This document shows, piece after piece, positions 17,334 to 25,627 of a stretch of DNA of 64,000 nucleotides. Below the pieces are notes generated by a model. That model ran no database searches. It saw only the letters and a program-made list of their open reading frames with translations, and was not told where the DNA came from. Position numbers and translations under genes: made by a program. This DNA comes from Aeromicrobium sp. (lineage in GTDB: Bacteria; Actinomycetota; Actinomycetes; Propionibacteriales; Nocardioidaceae), in NCBI RefSeq assembly GCF_023146395.1, contig NZ_JAGLCD010000004.1, positions 1 through 64,000 on the forward strand. The letters are read 5' to 3'. Within the stretch, counting starts at the first letter, position 1. Each line of letters starts with the position of its first letter.

Positions 17334-18650
17334 ATGACGGACACCCGCCCGACGGCTGAGAGCTCCGCCGACGAGCGCGTGCTCAACGACCGCTACCGGC
17401 TGCTGGAGCCGATCGGCAGCGGCGGCATGGGCACGGTGCACCGCGCTCGGGACCTGCGGCTGGGCCGCGAGGTGGCGGTCAAGCTGCTGCGCACCAGCGC
17501 CGAGGGCGACGCCGATCATCGCCGCCGCCTCGAGGCCGAGGCCACGATCGCGGCCTCCCTGCGCCATCCCTCGATCGCCCAGGTCTTCGACCACGCCGAG
17601 GACCAGGCCTCCCCGGACCGCACCCCGTTCGTCGTGATGGAGCTGGTCGAGGGCGTCACGCTCGCCCAGCTGCTGCGTGAGCGCGGAGCGCTGCCGTGGG
17701 ACCAGACGCTCGCGGTCGTGAAGGGGGTCGCCGCGGCCCTGTCGCACCTCGAGGCGCACGGCGTGGTCCACCGTGACCTGAAGCCGGCCAACATCATGCT
17801 CACGACGGACTCGCGGGTCGTGCTCGTGGACTTCGGCGTCGCGCGGGCGCAGGAGAGCGCGGCGCTCACGTCGACCGGGGTCATGCTCGGCACGGTCGAG
17901 TACCTGAGCCCGGAGCAGATCGGCGGCGCCTCGGCCACGGCGGCGTCGGACCTCTATGCCCTGGGCCTCGTGGCGCACGGCTGCCTGACCGGGTCCTCGC
18001 CCTATCGGCGGTCCTCGGCCATCGCGACGGCCTGGGCCCAGGTCAACGACGAGCTCCCGCGGCTGTCGGAGTCCGTGCCGCCGGCCGTGCGGTCCCTGGT
18101 GACGGCCCTGGCGTCGAAGGAGCCGGCCGGACGCCCGGTCGACGCCGACACGGTCGTGCGCACGATCGACGCCCTGGGCCTGACGCTCGACCTGCCGCGT
18201 GTGGGGGAGGCCGACGTAGCGTCGACCCCGGCGCCTGTGTCTGCGTCGCTCGACCGTGCGCCCACCCGCGCGGTCACGATCGGTGCCCCGGTCAGGCCCC
18301 GTCGCTCGCGCTGGCTCGCCGCCGGATCGCTCACCGCCGTCGCCCTCGTGGCGGCACTGCTGCTGACCGGCGAAGGCGGATCGCCCTCAGTGGCCGATCC
18401 ACCGGCCACCTCGGACTCGACCGACACCGCCGAGACGGCGGAGACGACCGCCCCCGAGCCGACTGATCCCGTGCCGACTGATCCCGTGCCGACCCCCGTC
18501 GAGTCGGTGCCCACTCCCGTGGTGGCCACGCAGGCTCCGAGCACCCAGCCCGCTCCCGCCAACGCCGGCGCGAGCCGAAACACCAACGGCAACGGCAACG
18601 GCAACGCCAACGCCAACGCCAACGGGAACGCGGGCGGCAAGGCCCGTTAG
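17334..18650 (+). CDS. Membrane Ser/Thr protein kinase with Pro/Thr-rich extracellular tail
   Basis: A 438-residue Hanks-type kinase with glycine loop IGSGGMGTVHRA, catalytic Lys50, HRDLKPAN (146-153) and a normal DFG (166-168). After the kinase domain comes a juxtamembrane stretch, one membrane segment (around 322-342, LAAGSLTAVALVAALLL), and an extracellular tail of about 95 residues rich in Thr, Pro and Glu. The tail ends in an Asn/Gly/Ala repeat. There are no PASTA domains. It lies just downstream of the G6PD-GH15 pair and is a paralogue of the soluble kinase at 13.1 kb. The last bases run into a 14-bp palindrome (18652-18665) shared with the convergent MerR gene. Confidence 0.9.
   Translation: MTDTRPTAESSADERVLNDRYRLLEPIGSGGMGTVHRARDLRLGREVAVKLLRTSAEGDADHRRRLEAEATIAASLRHPSIAQVFDHAEDQASPDRTPFVVMELVEGVTLAQLLRERGALPWDQTLAVVKGVAAALSHLEAHGVVHRDLKPANIMLTTDSRVVLVDFGVARAQESAALTSTGVMLGTVEYLSPEQIGGASATAASDLYALGLVAHGCLTGSSPYRRSSAIATAWAQVNDELPRLSESVPPAVRSLVTALASKEPAGRPVDADTVVRTIDALGLTLDLPRVGEADVASTPAPVSASLDRAPTRAVTIGAPVRPRRSRWLAAGSLTAVALVAALLLTGEGGSPSVADPPATSDSTDTAETAETTAPEPTDPVPTDPVPTPVESVPTPVVATQAPSTQPAPANAGASRNTNGNGNGNANANANGNAGGKAR
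18585..18630 (+). repeat. AAC-GGC/GCC codon repeat coding an Asn/Gly/Ala tail
   Basis: About eight near-identical 6-bp units (AACGGC changing to AACGCC) encode alternating Asn-Gly and Asn-Ala residues at the C-terminus of the membrane kinase. Just before it, a 15-bp unit (TGATCCCGTGCCGAC) occurs twice in tandem. Such tracts can change length by slippage, so the extracellular tail may vary between strains. Confidence 0.7.
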
Positions 18651-18663
18651 CGAGCCGGCCGGC

Positions 18664-19059
18664 TCAGCGGGTCTGGTCCTCCAGGAGGCTGATGAACTCA
18701 TCGGCCATGTCGAGCTGCCGGGCCAGCCGTGCGCGCCGCTCGTGCGCGTCGGCATGGATCTCGCCGAGGTGGGCGCGGGCCGCCTCGCGGTCCGAGGAGT
18801 CCGACGTGGCCGAGCGGAGCACCGCGAGGTCGGCCATGACGGCCTTCATCTCGTCGAGGCTGAAGCCGAGGGGCTTCATGCGCCGGATCACGAGGATCTT
18901 CTCGACGTCGTCCTCGGTGTAGAGGCGAAATCCGCCCTCGGTGCGGCCGGACGGCGTGAGGAGGCCGACCTCCTCCCAGTGCCGCAGGCTGCGCAGGGAG
19001 AGCTCGGTCCGCGCGGCGACCTCACCGATGTGCATCGTGACCATGCTCTCGCTCGTCAT
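18664..19059 (-). CDS. MerR-family transcriptional regulator
   Basis: A 131-residue regulator. The N-terminal winged helix-turn-helix reads HIGEVAARTELSLRSLRHWEEVGLL and continues with FRLYTEDDVEKI, the standard MerR opening. A coiled-coil dimerisation helix fills the rest. The C-terminus has no cysteine cluster, so a metal-responsive role is unlikely, and the protein ends without a separate ligand domain. It is divergent from a SulP transporter, with a 38-bp gap that holds a perfect inverted repeat placed to control both genes. Confidence 0.88.
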   Translation of the reverse strand: MTSESMVTMHIGEVAARTELSLRSLRHWEEVGLLTPSGRTEGGFRLYTEDDVEKILVIRRMKPLGFSLDEMKAVMADLAVLRSATSDSSDREAARAHLGEIHADAHERRARLARQLDMADEFISLLEDQTR

Positions 19060-19067
19060 GGTCAGAA

Positions 19068-19089
19068 CCTACCCTGACGTAAGGGTAGG
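19068..19089. promoter_or_regulatory. MerR-type operator between merR-like gene and SulP gene
   Basis: Two 8-bp arms, CCTACCCT and AGGGTAGG, are separated by 6 bp (GACGTA). MerR-family proteins bind such repeats inside promoters with a long spacer and twist the DNA to activate transcription. Only about 8 bp separate each arm from the flanking start codons, so both transcripts must be leaderless or nearly so. Confidence 0.72.
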
Positions 19090-19097
19090 GTTCCACG

Positions 19098-20606
19098 GTG
19101 ACCACCACGAACCACCCGTCCGAGAACCCGGCTCCCTCCGTGCGTGCCGCCCTGCGCTCGCCGACCCTGCTGCGCACCGAGGTCCTCGCCGGCCTCGTCG
19201 TGGCCCTGGCACTGATTCCCGAGGCGATCTCGTTCTCGATCATCGCCGGCGTCGATCCTCAGGTGGGCCTGTTCGCGTCCTTCACGATGGCGGTGGCGAT
19301 CTCGTTCCTGGGCGGGCGGCCGGCCATGATCTCCGCGGCCACCGGCGCCATCGCGCTCGTGGTCGCGCCGGTCATGCGCGAGCACGGGTACGACTACCTC
19401 ATCGCCACGGTCCTGCTGGGCGGGGTGATCCAGGTGCTGCTCGCCGTCGTGGGGGTCGCCAAGCTCATGCGCTTCATCCCCCGCTCGGTCATGGTCGGGT
19501 TCGTCAACGCGCTCGCGATCCTGATCTTCGGGGCCCAGCTCGACCACATGATCGACGTCCCGTGGTCGGTCTACGTCATGATCGCGGTCGGCATCGCCGT
19601 GATCGTCGCCTTCCCGCGCGTCAACCGGGTCGTGCCGGCCCCGCTCGTGGCGATCGTCGCGCTGACGGCGTTCACGCTCGTCGCGGCCGTCAACGTCCCG
19701 AACGTCGGTGACCAGGGAGACCTGCCCGACAGCCTGCCGACGTGGTTCCTCCCTGACGTGCCGCTCACGCTCGAGACGCTGCAGATCATCGCGCCCTACG
19801 CGCTCGCGATGGCGCTCGTCGGCATCCTGGAGTCGCTGCTCACCGCCAAGCTCGTCGACGACATCACCGACACGCACTCCGACAAGACCCGGGAGGCCTG
19901 GGGCCAGGGTGCCGCCAACGTCGTGACGGGCTTCTTCGGCGGCATGGGTGGCTGCGCCATGATCGGCCAGACCATGATCAACGTGAAGGTCTCCGGGGCA
20001 CGCACCCGGATCTCGACCTTCCTCGCCGGGGTGTTCCTGCTCGTGCTGGTGGTCGGCTTCGGCGACGTCGTCGCGCTGATCCCGATGGCCGCCCTCGTCG
20101 CGGTCATGATCATGGTGTCGGTCGGCACGTTCGACTGGCACTCGGTGCGCCCCTCGACCCTGCGGCGCATGCCCAAGAGCGAGACCACCGTGATGCTCTC
20201 GACGGTGCTCGTGACCGTGCTGACCCACAACCTCGCGATCGGCGTCGGCGTCGGCGTGCTGGTGGCCATGACGCTGTTCGCCCGTCGCGTGGCCCACCTG
20301 ACCGAGACGAACCGGCACCTCACGACCGATGGCGGCGGTCGCGAGATCGCCACCTACCACGTGACCGGCGAGCTGTTCTTCGCCTCGAGCAACGACCTGT
20401 ACACCCAGTTCGACTACGCGGGTGATCCCGACCAGGTCGTGATCGACCTGTCGGACTCGCACGTGTGGGACGCCTCGACCGTCGCTTCCCTGGACGCCAT
20501 CACGACCAAGTACGAGCGCAAGGGCAAGACCGTCACGATCACGGGGCTCGACGACGCGAGCGCCGAGCGGCACGGGCGACTCAGCGGCCGGCTGCCCAGC
20601 CACTGA
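19098..20606 (+). CDS. SulP-family anion transporter with STAS domain
   Basis: A 502-residue membrane protein of the SulP/SLC26 family. The N-terminal signature region reads LAGLVVALALIPEAISFSIIAGVDPQ in the sequence, about 10-12 membrane segments follow, and a cytoplasmic STAS domain (about 410-500, VIDLSDSHVWDASTVASLD) closes the protein. Family members move sulfate, bicarbonate or other anions; the substrate cannot be read from this sequence. The start is a GTG only 8 bp after the MerR-type operator, so MerR control is likely. It is convergent with the oxidoreductase gene that follows. Confidence 0.9.
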   Translation: MTTTNHPSENPAPSVRAALRSPTLLRTEVLAGLVVALALIPEAISFSIIAGVDPQVGLFASFTMAVAISFLGGRPAMISAATGAIALVVAPVMREHGYDYLIATVLLGGVIQVLLAVVGVAKLMRFIPRSVMVGFVNALAILIFGAQLDHMIDVPWSVYVMIAVGIAVIVAFPRVNRVVPAPLVAIVALTAFTLVAAVNVPNVGDQGDLPDSLPTWFLPDVPLTLETLQIIAPYALAMALVGILESLLTAKLVDDITDTHSDKTREAWGQGAANVVTGFFGGMGGCAMIGQTMINVKVSGARTRISTFLAGVFLLVLVVGFGDVVALIPMAALVAVMIMVSVGTFDWHSVRPSTLRRMPKSETTVMLSTVLVTVLTHNLAIGVGVGVLVAMTLFARRVAHLTETNRHLTTDGGGREIATYHVTGELFFASSNDLYTQFDYAGDPDQVVIDLSDSHVWDASTVASLDAITTKYERKGKTVTITGLDDASAERHGRLSGRLPSH

Positions 20607-20616
20607 GCAGCGAAGG

Positions 20617-21705
20617 TCAGCGGATGCGCCAGGCCCCGCGCTCGTACTGGGGCGGGCAGGGCGCGTCCTCGGGCGCGACGCCCAGCTCGTGGGCCGCGCG
20701 CAGCGGCCACGAGGGCTCACGGATCGCGGCACGGGCGAGCAGGACCGCGTCGGCCGCACCCGTGTCGAGCACCGTTTGCGCCTGCGCCGGCTCGGTGATC
20801 AGGCCGACGGCGGCGACGGGGAGGTCGGCACCGCGGCGGATCGTCTCGGCGAAGGGCACCTGGTAGCCGGGTCCGATCTCGATGCTCTGGTGCGCCACGG
20901 CCCCGCCGGAGGAGACGTCGACGAGGTCGACGCCGTGATCCTTCAGGATACCGGCCAGACGGGTCGACTGCTCGACGTCCCATCCGCCCTCGGCCCAGTC
21001 GGTGGCCGAGAGGCGCACGAACAGCGGCTTGTCGTCGGGCCAGACGGCTCGCACCGCGTCGACGACCTCGACCACGACCCGCGTGCGGTTCTCGAAGGAT
21101 CCGCCGTACGCGTCGGTGCGGTGGTTCGCGAGCGGCGAGACGAACTCGTGCAGGAGGTAGCCGTGTGCCGCGTGGATCTCCACGACGTCGAACCCGGCCC
21201 GGTCGGCCCGCACGGCCGCGTCGGCGAACGCCTGCACGAGCTCGGTGATCTGGTCCGGGCTCATCGCGACGGGCTCGGCGTAGCCCTCGAACGCGACGGC
21301 GGACGGGGCGAGCGTGCGCCAGCCGCCCGCCGACTCCGGCACGGAACCGGTGCCGTCCGCGAAGGGTGCGTAGGTGCTGGCCTTGCGGCCCGCGTGGGCC
21401 AGCTGGACCGAGGCGAGCGCTCCCTGCGACTGGACGAACGCGACGATGCGGGCCCAGGCGCCGGCCTGCTCGTCGTTCCAGAGACCCGCGTCCTCGGGGC
21501 TGATACGGCCCTCCGGCGTGACCGCGGCGGCCTCGGTCGTCACCAGGCCGAAGCCGCCGGTGGCGTGCCGGCCGAGGTTGACCAGGTGCCAGTCGGTCGG
21601 CACCCCGTCCCGCTTCGTCACGGAGTACTGGCACATCGGCGAGAGCCAGATGCGGTTGCGCGCGGTGCGCCCGCGCAGGGTCAGGGGCTCCAGGAGAGAG
21701 GTCAC
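20617..21705 (-). CDS. Old yellow enzyme family NADH:flavin oxidoreductase, YqjM-type
   Basis: A 362-residue FMN-dependent TIM-barrel reductase. The YqjM-class marker Cys is in SPMCQYS (Cys25), and the substrate-binding histidine region is IHAAHGYLLHEFVSPLANHR. The phosphate-binding stretch ends GLITEP. These enzymes reduce the C=C bond of alpha,beta-unsaturated carbonyls with NAD(P)H. I chose the GTG at VTSLLEPLTLRG, which gives the standard N-terminus; an ATG 57 bp upstream would add 19 residues with no homology pattern. The gene is divergent from the UvrA-like gene. Confidence 0.88.
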   Translation of the reverse strand: MTSLLEPLTLRGRTARNRIWLSPMCQYSVTKRDGVPTDWHLVNLGRHATGGFGLVTTEAAAVTPEGRISPEDAGLWNDEQAGAWARIVAFVQSQGALASVQLAHAGRKASTYAPFADGTGSVPESAGGWRTLAPSAVAFEGYAEPVAMSPDQITELVQAFADAAVRADRAGFDVVEIHAAHGYLLHEFVSPLANHRTDAYGGSFENRTRVVVEVVDAVRAVWPDDKPLFVRLSATDWAEGGWDVEQSTRLAGILKDHGVDLVDVSSGGAVAHQSIEIGPGYQVPFAETIRRGADLPVAAVGLITEPAQAQTVLDTGAADAVLLARAAIREPSWPLRAAHELGVAPEDAPCPPQYERGAWRIR

Positions 21706-21784
21706 GTGAGTGGCAACCGGGGGAGGCCACCGCTCATTCCACGCCCGAAGCGCACCGGGCACGCCGTCCGACTACGTTGGCGAG

Positions 21785-24190
21785 ATGCCTGCTCCCCGCG
21801 ACGCCCAGCTCCCGCCCGCCTCCTCCGGCTGGATCCGCGTGCGTGGCGCGCGCGAGCACAATCTCCGCGACGTCGACGTCGACCTGCCGCGCGACTGCCT
21901 GGTGGCGTTCACCGGCGTGTCCGGCTCGGGGAAGTCGTCGCTCGCGTTCGGCACGATCTTCGCCGAGTCGCAGCGGCGCTACTTCGAGTCGGTCGCGCCC
22001 TACGCCCGCCGCCTGCTCGCCCAGGTCGGTGCACCCGCGATCGACGTGATCGACGGCCTGCCGCCGGCGGTCGCCCTGAAGCAGGCGCGCGGAGCGTCGA
22101 GTGCGCGCTCGACGCTGGGCACGTTGAGCTCGCTGTCGGACGTGCTGCGCCTGCTCTACAGCCGCGCCGGGACGTACCCGGCGGGAGCCGAGCACCTCCC
22201 GGCGTCGGCGTTCTCGCCGAACACCGCGGTGGGCGCGTGCCCCACGTGCCACGGCAGCGGCGTCGCCCGCAGCACCAGCGAGGCCCTGCTCGTGCCCGAT
22301 CCCACGCTGTCGATCGACGAGGGCGCGATCGGGGTCTGGGCCAGCCGGGCGTGGGTCGGCCAGAACGTGCGCCGCATGGTGACCAAGCTCGGCATCGACA
22401 TCCACGCCCCGTGGCACACCCTGCCGCAGGCGGACCGCGACTGGCTGCTGTTCACCGACGAGACGCCGCGCATGCTGCTGCAGGGCAACAAGCAGGGCGA
22501 ACAGAGCGCGTATCACGGCCACTGGACCTCGGCCGAGGCGTACCTGATGCGTAACCTCGCCAAGACGCAGTCGGCGTCGCAGCGCGAGAAGCTCGAGGCG
22601 TTCATCGCCGACGGGCCGTGTCCGACCTGTCGCGGCAAGCGGCTGCGTCCGGCCGCGCTCGCCGTGACGTTCGCCGGCATCGACATCGCCGAGATGGCCG
22701 CGATGCCGCTCGCATCGGTCTGCTCGCTGCTCGACGAGGGGCTCGAGGAGCAGGCGCGCGGCACCGATCGTCACGGCGCCGCGGCAGCCACGGCGGCGCG
22801 ATCGCTCGTGGCCGACTTCCGGGCCCGCGTGGAGGCGATCATCTCGCTGGGTCTGGGCTACCTGTCGATGGACCGCTCCAGCACGGCGCTGTCGGCCGGC
22901 GAGCTGCAGCGCGTGCGGCTGGCCGGACAGCTGCGCGCCGGGCTCTTCGGGGTGCTCTACGTGCTCGACGAGCCGTCGGCCGGCCTGCATCCGGCCGACT
23001 CCGAGGCCCTGTACGCCGCGCTGCGCGAGCTCGTGGCCACGGGCAACTCGCTGTTCGTGGTCGAGCACGACCTGTCGATCGCGCGCAACGCCGACTGGGT
23101 CGTCGACGTCGGTCCGGGCGCGGGCGTGCTCGGCGGGCGCGTCGTGCACAGCGGGCCGCCCGCGTCGCTGGAGAGCGTCGCCGAGTCCGCGACGGGCGAG
23201 TTCATGTTCGGGCGCGACGAGACACCTGCCCTCGTGGCGCGCGAGCCCGACGGCTGGCTCGCCTTCGACGGCCTGGCGACCAACAACCTGCAGGACGTGA
23301 GCCTGCGGGTGCCGCTCGGCGTCATGACCGCCATCACCGGGGTCTCCGGCGCGGGCAAGTCGTCGCTGCTCACGGCAGTCGCCGACCGGCTCGAGGCCGA
23401 GGGCGAGCGCCGGGTCGTCGCGATCGACCAGCGGCCGATCGGACGATCGCCGCGCTCGAACCTGGCCACCTACACGGGGCTGTTCGACGCGGTCCGCCGG
23501 CTGTTCGCCGCGACCCCGGAGGCGAAGGAGCGGGGATGGTCTGCCGGCCGGTTCTCCTTCAACGTGGCCGAGGGACGCTGCCCCACGTGCGAGGGGGAGG
23601 GGTTCATCGCGATCGAGCTCGTGTTCCTGCCCACGAGCTACTCAAGCTGTCCGACCTGCCACGGATCGCGCTACAACCCCGAGACGCTCCAGGTGCGGTA
23701 CGCCGGCCGCGACATCGGCGAGGTCCTCGCCATGACGACCCACGAGGCGGCGGAGTTCTTCGCCGACGTGCCGGCCGTGCACCGCTCGCTCACGACGCTG
23801 CTCGACGTCGGGCTCGGCTACCTGACGCTGGGGCAGCCGGCCACGGAGCTGTCCGGCGGCGAGGCCCAGCGCATCAAGCTCGCGACCGAGCTGCAGCGTC
23901 CGCAGCGCGACGGCACGGTGTTCGTCCTCGACGAGCCGACGGGCGGTCTGCACCCCGTCAACGTGCGTGACCTCGTGCGAGTGCTCGGCCGGCTCGTCGA
24001 CTCCGGTGCGACCGTCGTGGTCGTGGAGCACGACATGCGGGTCGTCGCGGCGGCCGACTGGGTCGTCGAGCTGGGCCCAGGGGGCGGTGACCGCGGTGGC
24101 ACGATCGTCGCCCAGGACACCCCGGCCGCGTTGCTGGAGCTCGAGGCCAGCATCACCGCGCCGTACCTGCGACGCTCCCTCACACCGTGA
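21785..24190 (+). CDS. Short UvrA-like ABC ATPase
   Basis: An 801-residue member of the UvrA family with two ABC modules (Walker A GVSGSGKS at 44-51 and GVSGAGKS near 519-526). Two zinc-binding pairs are present: CPTCHGSG with CPTCRGK, and CPTCEGEG with CPTCHGSR. ABC signatures are SAGELQR and SGGEAQR. Normal UvrA is about 940-970 residues. The missing length falls just after RLLYSRAG, where the UvrB-interacting domain should be. This fits the UvrA2/DrrC-like subgroup, linked to DNA damage or DNA-binding drug tolerance rather than classical excision repair. I start at the ATG of MPAPRDAQLPP. Confidence 0.85.
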   Translation: MPAPRDAQLPPASSGWIRVRGAREHNLRDVDVDLPRDCLVAFTGVSGSGKSSLAFGTIFAESQRRYFESVAPYARRLLAQVGAPAIDVIDGLPPAVALKQARGASSARSTLGTLSSLSDVLRLLYSRAGTYPAGAEHLPASAFSPNTAVGACPTCHGSGVARSTSEALLVPDPTLSIDEGAIGVWASRAWVGQNVRRMVTKLGIDIHAPWHTLPQADRDWLLFTDETPRMLLQGNKQGEQSAYHGHWTSAEAYLMRNLAKTQSASQREKLEAFIADGPCPTCRGKRLRPAALAVTFAGIDIAEMAAMPLASVCSLLDEGLEEQARGTDRHGAAAATAARSLVADFRARVEAIISLGLGYLSMDRSSTALSAGELQRVRLAGQLRAGLFGVLYVLDEPSAGLHPADSEALYAALRELVATGNSLFVVEHDLSIARNADWVVDVGPGAGVLGGRVVHSGPPASLESVAESATGEFMFGRDETPALVAREPDGWLAFDGLATNNLQDVSLRVPLGVMTAITGVSGAGKSSLLTAVADRLEAEGERRVVAIDQRPIGRSPRSNLATYTGLFDAVRRLFAATPEAKERGWSAGRFSFNVAEGRCPTCEGEGFIAIELVFLPTSYSSCPTCHGSRYNPETLQVRYAGRDIGEVLAMTTHEAAEFFADVPAVHRSLTTLLDVGLGYLTLGQPATELSGGEAQRIKLATELQRPQRDGTVFVLDEPTGGLHPVNVRDLVRVLGRLVDSGATVVVVEHDMRVVAAADWVVELGPGGGDRGGTIVAQDTPAALLELEASITAPYLRRSLTP

Positions 24191-24229
24191 CCCGACGGAC
24201 GCCGTGACCCGGCGGCTACCGTGGACGAC

Positions 24230-25618
24230 GTGAGCAAATCCACCCAGACACTCCTGGTCCTGGGGGCGAGCGGCGACATGGTCTCGCGGCTGCTCCTGCC
24301 CGCCGTCGGTCAGCTGCTCGACCAGCAGTCCGAGCGGCGCCTGCTCGTCGTCGGCACCGGGATGGAGGAGCTCTCCCACGACGACTGGCTGAAGCGGGTG
24401 CGGGCGTCGTTCGCCACCGTCGACGCCTCGGGGCCCGCGGTCGAGGACGTGCTCGCCCGCACGAGCTACCACCGCGCCGATGTCACCGACACCGACCAGC
24501 TGCGTGACCTGATCGGCCGCTGCGAGGGCACCCCCGCGATCTACTTCGCCCTCCCACCGGCCGTCACGGCCCGGGTGTGCACGGCACTCGCCGACCTGGA
24601 TCTGCCGGACGGGATCCAGCTGGCGCTGGAGAAGCCGTTCGGGGTCGACCCGCAGAGCGCCGAGGCGCTCAACGCGCAGCTCGCGGATCTCGTCTCCGAG
24701 GCGCAGGTGCACCGCGTCGACCACTTCCTGGGGCGTTCGACCGTGCTCAACCTGCTCGGGCTGCGGTTCGCGAACCGCATCTTCGAGCCGCTGTGGAACC
24801 GCGACCACATCGCCAGCGTCGACATCGTCTACGACGAGGTGCTCGGGCTCGAGGGCCGCGCGGGGTACTACGACCACGCCGGCGCCCTGGTCGACATGAT
24901 CCAGAGCCACCTGCTGCAGGTCATGGCCGTCGTGGCGATGGAACCGCCGTCGACCCTCGGCGAGGCCGACATCCGGGGGGCCAAGGCGGCCGTCCTGCGC
25001 GCCACGCGGGTCGCGCAGGGTTCGCCCGAGCAGTCGAGCCGCCGCGCCCGGTACACCGCGGGCGAGGTCGACGGCCGCAGCCTGCCGGCCTACGTCGACG
25101 AGCCCGGTGTCGACCCCACCCACCAGACCGAGACGCTCGCCGAGGTCACGTTCGAGATCGACAGCTGGCGATGGGCCGGTGTCCCGTTCACGCTTCGCTC
25201 CGGCAAGGCCCTGGGCGCCCGTCGCCGCGAGATCGCGATCACCTTCCGCCCGGTGCCGCACCTGCCGGTCGGCCTCACGGGCACCGCCGAGCCCACGGTG
25301 CTGCGCATCTACCTCGCCCCTGACCAGCTGAGTCTCGAGCTGACCATCAACGGTGAGGGCGATCCGTACGACCTGAGTCGCACGGTGCTCGGCGCCACGT
25401 TCGGGGAGGGCCGGCTGTCGGCCTACGGCGAGGTCTTGGAGGGGATCCTCGACCGCGACCCGGCGCTGGCGGTGCGCGGCGACACCGCCGTGCAGTGCTG
25501 GACGGTCGTCGAGCCGGTGGTGCAGGCGTGGCGCGACGACCGCGTGCCGCTCGAGGAGTATCCCGCCGGCACGTCGGGTCCGGACCGATGGCCCGCCTTG
25601 TCGCTGCCGGCGTCCTAG
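24230..25618 (+). CDS. Second divergent glucose-6-phosphate dehydrogenase homologue
   Basis: A 462-residue G6PD-family protein, near normal length. The Rossmann motif is GASGDMVSRLLLPAV, the EKPFGVD motif is intact, the catalytic region is RVDHFLGRSTVLNL, and the second catalytic His sits in DMIQSHLLQ. Two usually invariant lysines are changed: the one after GDL in the nucleotide/substrate loop and the one in the RIDHYLGK motif, which is Arg here. It may still oxidise glucose-6-phosphate or a related sugar phosphate. It is followed after 9 bp by the fused reductase gene; NADPH from this enzyme could supply that reductase (inference). A start nine bases upstream (GTG) is also possible. Confidence 0.82.
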   Translation: MSKSTQTLLVLGASGDMVSRLLLPAVGQLLDQQSERRLLVVGTGMEELSHDDWLKRVRASFATVDASGPAVEDVLARTSYHRADVTDTDQLRDLIGRCEGTPAIYFALPPAVTARVCTALADLDLPDGIQLALEKPFGVDPQSAEALNAQLADLVSEAQVHRVDHFLGRSTVLNLLGLRFANRIFEPLWNRDHIASVDIVYDEVLGLEGRAGYYDHAGALVDMIQSHLLQVMAVVAMEPPSTLGEADIRGAKAAVLRATRVAQGSPEQSSRRARYTAGEVDGRSLPAYVDEPGVDPTHQTETLAEVTFEIDSWRWAGVPFTLRSGKALGARRREIAITFRPVPHLPVGLTGTAEPTVLRIYLAPDQLSLELTINGEGDPYDLSRTVLGATFGEGRLSAYGEVLEGILDRDPALAVRGDTAVQCWTVVEPVVQAWRDDRVPLEEYPAGTSGPDRWPALSLPAS

Positions 25619-25627
25619 TCTGAGCCC

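Noticed and set aside
18585..18630. Short repeats as a CRISPR array
   Set aside because: The 6-bp units are contiguous codon repeats inside a coding region without spacers.
18652..18665. GAGCCGGCCGGCTC palindrome as a terminator between convergent genes
   Set aside because: It has no loop and no T-tract and lies over the MerR stop codon; it may act bidirectionally but the evidence is too thin to list.
19062..20759. 565-codon minus-strand frame opposite the SulP gene
   Set aside because: Low-complexity Asp/His/Arg/Glu product; antisense shadow of a clear transporter gene.
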